DNA of 64,000 bases. It comes from Nematostella vectensis. Lineage: Eukaryota > Cnidaria > Anthozoa > Actiniaria > Edwardsiidae. Both the position numbers and the translations under genes were made by a program. Location of the stretch: positions 7,385,519 through 7,449,518 of the forward strand of contig NC_064036.1 of assembly GCF_932526225.1 (NCBI RefSeq), written 5' to 3'. A model generated the notes under the pieces. The model saw only the letters and a program-made list of their open reading frames with translations. It had not been told where the DNA came from and searched no databases. Each line of letters starts with the position of its first letter. The stretch's first letter is position 1. Below are positions 23,401 to 35,300 of this stretch, one piece after another.

Positions 23401-26400
23401 AAAAACAAAAAACAAATTCATTAAAACCAGCACTACAAGAAAAAAGCTTTATAATATTTCCCCCGACCGAAACTGACTAGTTTCTTGTCGTCTCTCGTTG
23501 ATAAAAAAAATAACCTCTGCGCTATGCATCATGGGAAGTGTGAGGGTATTTGTATGGGCCCATAATGCCTTGCGGTTGTAATACTTATAGGCGCCTGGGT
23601 ACGAGGCAGAAAAGAAAAACAAAAAAGGGGTCACAAAAAACCTTGGAGGGCGATCAAGAGTAGTAGAAATACAAACCCCAATATTAAAACAATGTTTTCA
23701 GAGCCCAAGAGGGAGTTTATGAAAATGTCTCGATCATCCACTGCTTTGTTTTTCGTTACATCCGAAAACGGGCTCTTTGCAGGAAAACTTGAAAATAACC
23801 ATCCACGATTGGATATGAAGTACAATAATATTGGGTATGGATTGGATATGAAGTGCTAATAATATTTGATTGAAAGTGTTATAGTTCCTCGCTTCCATAA
23901 TTTGATGGAAATGGTTGTTTTGTGTGACACGGTATTGCATAGCATAAAATGGGTGGCCTTCTTCAGGCGTAAATGGCAGCCAGGTTGAGTCTGCACTGAC
24001 TTAGAAAGCGAAGCCCGCACCACTGTATTTGCGATGGAAGAAGTCATAAAATGCCTTACCTTTCTCCTCTCATCCAATCATCGAAGCGACTTTTGACAGC
24101 AGTCGCGCATTCAACATCGCCATAACGAGCGCACAGCTTCAATACGTAGGAACGAAGATACCTGATGTAAAAACACACATCATCAATTATAAACACTTTA
24201 AATCCCCTTCAATAGCCGCAGCACCATCTCCCATAAAATGTATTTGTGTTTTACCGCCTTTGCAAGTATACCCAAGCTTAAAAACTCACTAAAATACCCC
24301 TGCAAGAATTTGATAACATACTTCTGTAGATGGCTGCCTTTGTCGTCCCAACCTAGTTTCCTTACGATGTGTTTGAGCTGCTGCAGGGCGTATTTCTGAA
24401 ATAAAAAAAAACAGCTATTGACCAATCAGCGTACTATATAGCCATTGAACAATCAGGTCAAGCGTACTAGTCATTGACCAGTCGGGGCGAGCGTACTAGT
24501 CATTGACCAGTCGGGGCGAGCGTACTATAGCCAGTTAACCAATCATGCCGAGCGATCAACAGTCTTCTTCAATCAGGTCGAGCGTAATTTTTAGCAATTA
24601 AACAAACAGGTTAAGCGTAATATAGTCTTGACCAATCAGGGCGCTTGTACTAGTCACTGACCAATCATGGCGATTGTACTATAGCCAATAACAAATGAGA
24701 AGTATGAACCATCACCATACCTTGTACAAAGTCATGTGTTCCTCGTTCTCGCACAAACGACTCTCCAAAAATCCCATGTTGCTTAGTGCCGCCGCCCAAG
24801 GGACATACATCTCCTCTTTCGTCAGGTACTTTGTCAGGTCGAGTGCAGTAGTCAGCGGTAGCTCTCCCGCCCTTAAAAGGAAACGCATGACGTCAGAAAA
24901 AACACACAGAAAGCAGGGACTCGAGAGAGAAGTAGGACCATTTGGTGTGGGAGAACGCCCAGGGTACGCCTAGTGTGGGCGGGGTCTTCACGTGATATTA
25001 ATTGACTCACTGACCTGGCGAGGTTAAAGGCGTCGTCCAAAAGGCCCGCTCTGTCCGCAGCACTGAGTTTCTAAAAAGAAAGAAAAACAATCTAAAGCAT
25101 CCAGAAGGTAACACTGGAAGAGTAATGCTTGATATGATCATGTTTTAACAAGAGTCATAATGACAAAACCTTATGCCTGATTATTTAGATCAAAGCCTAT
25201 CCCCAAACTATACCAAAGTTTCCCAAGCACTTGATTGTCGGCCCCTGGAAACAAGTATTATTTTGCTCACCAAAGGTGATTCTATTAAAACAATTGGGCC
25301 AGCCATAGGTCCCGTAGCAGGGTAACAACAAACCACAGAAATATCATATAATAAAAGGCGTGCGACCTCCCTCCCCTCCCGCAGAGTATTGAAAAACACA
25401 GTGACTCCACATGTTTGAGTACCTCGTGGTCTGTGTCGAGCTGCTGTTTTAGTCTTTCCCAGTTCTCGGCGTCATAGTTGACTCGATAGAAGCCATGCTG
25501 TTCGTAGTTCGCCTTGATCCAGCCGGAGGTAGCGGGGTTGTAGTCAAATTGAACTACATAGGGTAAATGAGAAAATTTTGATGGAGCCTTACAACGTAAG
25601 AATTAGGTGTAAGATGAAATGAGGTCAACGTAGCGATAAGCAATTATTTATTTCTTTCTAAACACTTTTCACTAAACGTTTTTTTACACAACTTTCCTAC
25701 CCCCCTATGTTACATAGGGTACCGTAAACGAAGTCTCGTTACCTTTTTTAGAGCATAGCAAGGAAATAAAGTAATCACCAGTCGTATATCCATATTTCGA
25801 ACGGGATGACAAAGAATACCAAAAGTTATAAGGGGGAGTAATGAAACGAGGACTAAAGGAAAACAAGCTTCATATTAAAAGGCATTAAAGGGAGGAATAC
25901 CAGAAAAGGTAGACAAGGGTAGAAAAACAAGCACAATTATTTGTGGTATACGATGCACTGAGGCCCAGATGTACATTATAGCGGTCTACGTATTTGATGA
26001 GAAGATGAGTTTTGATATTTTGATCGGATGATAAAAAAAAGCTGTGAGCAAGAGACAGAGAAGCAGACATGACAGGGAAATGTGCACGATGAAGGGTAAC
26101 ATGCACAAAGAGGATAAAGAAGTACATACGTATCCCCTCCCCTTCTCTACCGTTGTCTTTCTCGATCCACGCATTTTTCTTGGTCTTGTCGTTCTGTGTG
26201 TAATAGGTGAATGGTATGATCCACTTGTAACTGGAATAGAAAAGATATACGAAACTGTCAAAACAACAAAGTGAACCACCCAAGGAAAAAGAAACTTTTA
26301 CCCGATCATCATCATACTATATTAACGCAGTGCAGGCTTTACTTCTCCTAACGGTTGTACGATATCAGTTCTGGAATTCAATTTCCCTGGTCCGCGGAGA

Positions 26401-29357
26401 GGAAGGGTTTTAAAGGTAGACTAAAATGGCTAAACCCATTTTAGTACAATACTTTGGTAATATTAGACCCTTTTCTTAAGCTCAGACACCCACTGGTTAT
26501 TAAGATGTACTTACTCAAACTGTGACCTGAGGCTAGGCTTGACTTTGGGGTGGATGCGAAAGTGCTTCTGGGAAGCTACGGCGGAGTCGCCCCGTTGCTT
26601 GATCGTCACCACAGGGAACCCCATCTGCAGGGTCCACGTATCCATGACAGACTTCACATCCCGGAAGTTTTTCGTGGAGCTCGCCGAGACGCTGCTCTCC
26701 TGTCAAGAGGTAGACAAGTTAGGGGGGAAGAGGGGTCAGTTAACACTAGTGTGGTGCTAACCGCAGAAACTGGCAGTGTAAGCAAATGGAAAATACGGGT
26801 CTTCGTGACCATGGTTTATCGCCAGGGATGAAGTTGCTGTCCTTTGTAGTGATTTTTAAAAGCGTAAACTTTGGCGAGGCGCCGTGGTCGTCATCTTACA
26901 TTGTTTCACCGTGCTTAAGCTCTCTGCTGTTAGAACTTTTTGATGAGGGCGGGGATGGGAGAGAATGCCGCGCAGGCATGGGGGGGGAGGGAGTGGATGC
27001 GTGCTACATAACTACATAAGTACTTTCGCACGGCAAATAAAACAAAGCGACTGTGAATCGACGCAGCGTTATTTGTAGGTTCAGAACAACAAGAAACTCT
27101 TGCAAGTAGGCTCAAAAGAGGTACTAGAATGGAATGGTGCAGTACAGTAATAATATTGATATGCAGATGATGTGAGGTGTTGTGATGTGTTCATGATGCA
27201 AGTGAGATGCAGTAATGAGAATAAGGTGTTGTGATGTGTTCTTAGTGTGGTATATGATGCAAGTGAGATGCAGTAATGAGGTGTTATGATGTGTTGTTAG
27301 TACGGTGTGGTGCAGCTCAACAATGATTACAGATAAATATTGAAGTTTGAGATGACTAGTGGTGTAATACCATACCTCAGTAAATGCATCCCACAACTGG
27401 TTCGTCTCGGCGTTACCAAACTTGTGCTTGTTCAGATATTTCTGAAGTCCTTTCTGGAAGACATCGTCGCCGAGAAAGCTCTTCAACATGCGGATAATAG
27501 CTGCTCCCTAAAAAAATATTCCAACCCATTAGAAAGGCATAAGCTAGGCTTACCTGACAGGATCACTTTTTTATGCATCTGCGTTATATCTAAAAAAAAC
27601 TGTCGGGAAGTTACAAAAAGAGTGTGACAGCGTGAGGAATGGGCTCTCTCCCCTTCGTCCCCATTCTTCCCGCGGTCGCACACATCGCTTTCTATTGCCG
27701 CTGTAACCATTGCTACGTACAGAAGGCTATTTTCACCTTGTCATAAGAAATGGTGTCGAACAACGAGTTGATCTCCGCGGGGTCCTTGACGACCACGCTG
27801 ATCGGATGAGAGTTGCTCAGTTGATCTAGGTTCATGGATAGTTGCGTCTTATCCAGCAAGAACTGCTCCATCATCCGCCACTCAGGGGTCGTGTGGTTCA
27901 CACCGATATTCTCGACAAAACTGGAAATCAGAGAAGATATTTTTAGTAGGGGACACGGTTGAGATAATCGACTGTTAGCAGGCGCGTACACAGGGGGGTG
28001 CGTAGGGTGCGCGCGCACCCCCCTTGGCGACAAAAAAGTGGGTCATTTCTTATTAAGGATTCTTCAAATACTATGCTTTTTCCATATGATACCTATAACT
28101 GCGCACCCCCCTCGGCCAATCCTGGGTACACGCCTGGTTACTGGCCTACCTCCCTCGCTTTAAGAATCCTATTAATTACATCGTATATGAGAAGTTAACA
28201 CCGTAAGTCCCTATGCGAACACTAGTTCATTTTTATGACGTGTTCGAGTCACTTAAGTTTTTGTAGTCCTTTTAAAGCAAAACCGGCATCTTGTGGACTT
28301 CACTCGTGCTTAAGATCCTGTTAGCAATGCTTTTCTATTAAAAAAAAAAACCTGAGTCTAGCTAGACCTCTTAAAAGACCCTAGCAATATCCCCTATATC
28401 CCTAAAGATTCGTTTGTGATGTTATTACCTTGCAAATCCTTCATTCAGCCATAGGTCGTTCCACCATTTCATAGTAACAAGATTTCCAAACCACTAGTGT
28501 AACATGAAGCATTTGTTAGTGAAAAAAACAGTAGACAAACGCACTTTGATTTGACGAACAAACAGACGAAATAGACAACAGAAGAGATTTCATTGAGATA
28601 TTTAAGATTTTAAGTTCTTCATCAAAACCTCGACGTTTAAAGTCACTCGTTTAAGTATTCACTCGCAGGTTTAAATAGTTTATTTTAATATTTATTCTTT
28701 GTGCTGATATGACCTGTTTCCTCCCTAAAGTTTATAGCAACACGACCAACTCCCAAATATATATTAAATCTCCGCCAAAACACGATTGAAGGTTGAAGGC
28801 ACTGTTATCCTACGAAAACTCAGGCATTTTCTACTAAGAAGAGTCAGGTGTATTGCTGGAAAGTTCGAAACGTCTTCAGCTAAACGAACCTGGTGAGCTA
28901 GTTCGTGTGCGACCACGACTGATATCCACTGCTTGTTGTCATCCGAGGAGAACCCAGGACGGTAAAGGAGTGACGTCATACGGTACGTAATTAGGCCCCA
29001 GTTCTCCATGGCTCCGGTGGGGAAGTCTGGTATCGCTATGAGGTCTAGTCGTACCGGGACAGATAGTGCAGTGTTTACAAAAAAACGGATAATGATGGCA
29101 CATGACATGGGGGCTGATTCGGTTTATATTGGCCATCAACTTCGTTAATATTTGAAGTTAGCGCATCAAATCTGTTACGATAACCGTCATCATTATCATT
29201 ACGATCACTGTCATCAATATCATGAAAATCATCATCATCAACACCAACACTGTCAACACACCAACACATCATCGTCATCATCATCATCACCACCATATCA
29301 TCTCCACCTCCATTTCATTATCATCACCACTATCATCACCACCTCCATTATCACAAC

Positions 29358-29391
<34 letters not shown>

Positions 29392-32300
29392 GTCATTATC
29401 ATAATCATCATCATCGTCATCATCACCATCATGTTTTTACTTTTGGTTGGCGCACCAAAGCAGCTCAACAATTTGCTTTCTATGTCATTGAGTTTTATAA
29501 TGTTTTTTAACTTTTTATATTGAGGTTGAAGTTTAGTATTTTTTTATTTCTCTGACTTTTAATTCTGTTCCTCTAGATATTTCAGACTAGGTTTTATGAC
29601 TAACCGTTTAGAATAAGTTTTACATATTTCATTCTAACGTTTTCATCCAGAGTTTACATCGAATATAATCAACTTATTATGTTGAAAGTATCACATTTAG
29701 ATTTAACTATTAGACTTTTTAGCATTTCATTTAATATTAGGTTTAGCAAAGTACATTTTAAATACTCGATATCGAGTTAGAGAAACAGAATTCTGACAAT
29801 AGATTGGAAAAGACTAAACAACGTGCAAAGAACATAAACAAAAATGGCCCATTTTCACTAGAAAACGGATTGTTGACGGAGAGGGATTCAGAGACGTAAA
29901 AGCTTACTGCGCAGACATAGAGCACAAAGGAGACGAAGCGTTCCGTTATCTTAAAAAGATCAGTCACGCCGCCATTTGACGCTTTAGCACAATACCGAGT
30001 GACTCACAGAATCCATTTCCATCGACTTATCCAAGCGGGTGACTGAGATGCTTTCAATCAAATATCGTTAATTAAGGATCCGACTTCACTATCGCAGATG
30101 TCTTCTTGCAAATAACCGTTGTGTTTTAAATTGTAAACAATAACAAAAGAGTAGTTGATCGAGTTTCATTGTCAACAAGCGCATAATAAGCTTTTACGTC
30201 GCAACTCCATTCTCTGTCTCTATTTTCCTCGCTAGTGAGAAAAGGCACAGAACATGCTATACTTGAGGTGCCAGGGCCGTAGCAGGGGGTGGGGCACTGA
30301 CGGCACGTCCCCCCCCCCGAATATTTTCAAAAATTATAAGGAAATGACCAGTAGGGGCGTGGATCTGCCCCCCATTTTTTTAATGTTTCTGTATCGTGCC
30401 CCCCTCCAATATTTTGAGGTCTACTACGGCTATGGGTGCTAATACACATAGAAAGGCGAGAGAGATAAAAGGCACAGAGCTAAAAGATCAGAGTGCTTTC
30501 TGAGGTAATTCATCGTGGTTACGGTGCGCCAAACAGTGCAAACAAACCTGATGAGCTAACTCGTGAGCTACCACCACAGCCACCCACTGCTTGTTCGAGT
30601 CTGACGACACTTCGGGGTCATACAGCAATGACGTCAAACGGTAGGTTATCAGACCCCAGTTCTCCATCGCACCGGCAGCAAAATCAGGGATTGCAATAAG
30701 GTCTAAACACCATAACAGCCAATATTTATGATTAAACACGAGGTTCTGATATAATAGGGAAAGCTCCTCCCACCCCCGGGCTCAAGAACAATCAATTATC
30801 AATCAGCCGTCAATGAGACAATATGTCCGGACAATTGCTCTGAGCGCTAAATTAAAATTTCATGTTCTAAACTTAATTAAATATCATTCCTAGAGTTTTA
30901 CCTATATTAGGTAAAATAAAATAATGCTATACCAAGCTGTGTGCGCTTTAAAATACGAGCATTTTCATCACAGCGCGGTAATAATTTATGCAGATGCCTA
31001 GAAAAAAAATTACAATTTTGCACCGAAAACGAAAGTGGACAGCCAATAACAGAAATAAGCAATTTTACAGGAGACTTGTAATTTGTGACCGCTAGCGTGG
31101 CATTGTTCTGATTATAATTGCAAATTTGAGCCCGGGGGTGGGAGGAGCTTTCCTTTTATAGCGAAATCTCGTGTTTAAGAGACTTTGAAAAGCTTTCCCA
31201 CAATATGTTGAAGCCGCGAAGTGAGTTGTGGCAGCATAATCGGAAATAGCTATAAGATCTAAATCCAACACAGCCAAAATGATCAGTGGGGCTAAGTTCA
31301 ACCGTAGTATTATCCATGAGCCGTATTCAATGCAAATGCGTGCAAATAAGTATGAAACAATCGCCTTGATTCGTTTGCACGCGTTTGCATTGAACACGGC
31401 TCATGGATAGCTCGACGTTTTAACTTAGCCTGAGGGGCTTTTAAAACGCCATTTCAAAATGGTCAAAGTGTGTTGTGGAAAGGATTGTAAGCTAAATAAA
31501 ATACTCATGCCACCGCGAGCTTTATCAATCTGTTCCATAATCCAGCGCGCCCTTTTATAGAGGAACTAAGAAAAAATCTGTAAGTAAGCACGAAGGAAGA
31601 GTTCTTAAATCCGTAGCAATGATTTAAACTAGCCAGCTTGAGCCTAAATGTCAATCGTATATTTTTCCCTCTAAAACCAACCTATCGGGAAAAGGCAAAT
31701 TTCCAGCAGGACAGGGAAAGCAGAAATTTCAGGGGCGTGTCCCCACCCTGTGTTTTTTCGACTTCATGTCATCAAATGATAGCGCATGCAGGATACAAGA
31801 GAACTTAAAACCTACCTTGTTTGGGGAGAGGGTATCTCACAGCAAAGAACTTCTCGTAGTATGATAGTATTTTAACTGCTTCCGACAGAGCATAATCCCC
31901 TTCATCGATGTTATCCTCGGGGGCCCACACTCGAACCTAAAAAGAAAAAAAAAAAAGAAAAGTTCTGAGGAGAGTGTATTGCGTCACACATGAAGAAAAC
32001 ATTGACGTTTTGAGGGACTGGTACTGAGGACTCTTAAATTCTTTTCAGATACTTTCTCCATTGGACTAAAGATGGTCACAGTCACTGTTTTTCTCTTCTG
32101 ATTACAAGTCATAATGTTTACAAAGCACCTGCGGTACGGTAACCTTAAAAATAACAATAATCATGCAGTTTTTTCCAAATAAGGAATATATTAGTTTCCT
32201 TATATGGAAGTGACCGCGATAGGCAAAAACGACAATTTTTGGCTGAATTTTCTTGATATGCAATCGCTTTCTGGTTTTTTTTTTGGTTCGTGGTTTGCAT

Positions 32301-35300
32301 GCGCACCCGTCCCCCCACCCCCTCCCCCCCCCCCCCCTCAGCCTTTCCTGGTCATGCACATAGTTTGCAACATACAAAAGTTTAAAAAAAGTCTACATGA
32401 CAAAGGTTTTTCAGAAAGTGTACGTGTATGGTTACCAGAGTTCCCCGTTTGGTGGTGGCTTCCTTAGACTTGAAGTCGCACACGACAAACGCGACAAGGT
32501 ATGTACTCATCTTGACGGATGGCTCGAACACGTCGATCACCTGACCACTTTCCTTGTCTTTGAACTGGAACACAACAAAGTGAGCGACATGAGCGGGATC
32601 ACGGCAAAGGGTCAACACAACCATGTCTACCAGAAACTTCAGATCCATTTTTGCACCAGATTGCGTAATATGGTGAAACTCGCAAAAATGATTAATACTA
32701 TGTTTTACGTGAATTTTTAGGGGTGTTTTTCTAGATGTACTTAAGAGTACTTTAGAATAAATACAAAAAGCCCAAATAGTCGTGTTCGTGAACCAGAAGA
32801 ATGAATACAATTCACCAAAACTGGAATTCGACTCTGCCAAATTTTCGTCTTTAATAAGACTTTAGGATACATTTAATTAAAACAGAAATTACCACCTAAC
32901 ATTTGAATACGTGGGCACGATATGACACATTAAGGCTCGTCGAAAAAGACTACATAGTTATCCTCAGAAGAAACATTTACTGAGTGACGTGGTGAACAAC
33001 GAAATTTCCTCCCCGTGTTGATCCAGTAACGCCCCCCCTCCCCCTCCCCCAAGCGGCAAGCATTATGAGAGAACACATGGGGAATACCATGACCAAAACC
33101 ATAGTAAAACTTCCATCAATAGACATTTAATCCTCAGTCGTGTCAATGTCGCCATAGTTACCGTTTCCTTGATTGGCATGTTGGAGAGAGAAACATGCTC
33201 GGCCTTGCGGTAAATCACCATGTTAAATACCGCTTTTAGCGCGGGCTCGTCAAAGCACGGGAACGCTGCGCGCGCATCCGTAGGCTCAAAATGCGTGGTC
33301 GCCAAGTACCTAGACAGAAGATTGTGACGTCAGCGGAAGAAAGGAGGGGGTGGGGGTGGGGGGAAGGGTTGATTAGAGGATCGAACTTTGTGAATAAAAA
33401 CAGGATTGAATAGCAGGCAGAAAAAAACTTTAATCAATATGTTTGTAGAACAAGAAAAACGCTGAACATTCCTTATGTCAAGTTCAAACAAGGAATCTTT
33501 CAAAATCAGGATATTTCCAAAATAGAAAAACAAAAAACATATATAACCCAATGACAATAACAATCAATGCAAAATGCCCAAATAGTCGTGATAGTAAACC
33601 AGAAGAATAAACACAATATTGTATTGTATTGTAGCCCATGACAATAAAGATGCTTGCTCGCTCGAAAGAGGACGCTTTTCTTCGCCCACGCACAAGCTCA
33701 TTTTCGTCATCATCAAAGGACGGTCAAGATTTCTCTCTTTTAGTAAAGCGGGGGAAGGCTCGTAATTAAATATTTGGCGACAAACTGTTGACCGGCATGG
33801 TTCTGACAACATGTCGAACGCAAACGACACTTGGAACCAGAGTGTTGTCTTCTGTGGTTCCGATAGTTTTGTGTAATTGAGGTAGCGGGGCCCTCTTTCC
33901 CTTTCTTTAGAGCTATGTGCTTTCCTAAGAAGATTATTTCATTACGATTTCCAAAATATTGCTTGGGTGAAAACAAATATATTCTAACAGACAGGAAAAA
34001 GGCTTTTCAAAATAAAGATAATTTTACTTTAAATCAAATTTAAGGATTTGAGATAAAGGGTATTTAGCAAAAAAATTCAGGGGATAAATCACCGTCTCTT
34101 AAAAGATCAAAGCTGTTAAGCGCGAAATCGCGTAAAATAGGTCAACCTGTTTGGGGGTTGTTCTTTTGAAGTAAAAAATCGATTAAGCCACGAGAAAAAC
34201 GGCAAAGAAAAATATCATCACTGATTAGCTTTGAGAAAGAGGAAAATAGAAACATTTTCGTTTTATTGAGGTAATTCAATAATACAGAAGGCACCCGGTC
34301 GAGCTTACAGACTTGAAGACAACGAAAGTGAATAAAAAGAGTGCTTCGCCAACAGTTAGCCATTTACAGGAAATCCGCCTTTTATCTTTTGAACAAACAA
34401 GTCGAAAAAAACAAAAGACTTCATAAAATGTGTAGAGTTCAATTGCGAGTTATGTAAAATTTGTTTTGATTTGAACTGACAAATGTTTTCATTTTAAAAA
34501 ATAAAGTATTCTGAGCTCAAAACGGAGACTATGAAAGAGAGATAGTGTTTTTTTAAGAATGAATGCTAACAGAAAATCAGTTAAGCTTTGGAACTGATTT
34601 AGACTTAGGAAGGAAACATCAATATTAAAAAATTAAGATCTGATATATTCAAATGCTTGCGCCTTCGGTTCGGAGCAATATTATCATTAGTTTAGAGCTT
34701 ACTTCAATGTAATATCGCTTTCTGAAAAATTATGAACACGTATAAGTAAGAGGAGGTTGCCTTAGATCGATCGAAATTTAAGAAGGTTAATAGTTGAAGA
34801 TAAATCGTTCCTTTCCAAGGAGTTCAAGCGGAAACAAATATCAAGAATATTATAATTTGAGACTATGAAACTGACACTGCCTAAAATCCCATAAAACATT
34901 CTCGTCATCGACTCTTAAATTGTTTATTATATAATTTAGGTCGAACAAACGAAAGTTATAATTGACATCCATGGAATCAAATAATTATAGAAAATAAAGC
35001 ATTATATACTCGAAATGACCGGGACAATTATAAGACACACGGAGATCACGGACCAACCACAATAACAACAAAAGTCTATATCTCACCGAGTGTTTCCATC
35101 TTTATCCTTATAAGAACTCTTGTAGAATCCAGTAAGCTTTTCTGCCAACACGGCATTGAAGTCGATTTGTAGAACATAGCTCTCTCCCTTTTTCAAGCCA
35201 CCCTTAACCTTGATGGAAAACATCTCAAGCTTTTCGCAGTTGGCAGTTTCCATAATTTTTAAAGGTTCTTTTCCCTGGTTTAAAACCTCAAATTTGGTCA

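Noticed and set aside
29152..29523. His- and Ser-rich open frames
   Set aside because: Translations of a CAT/TCA microsatellite inside an aminopeptidase intron.
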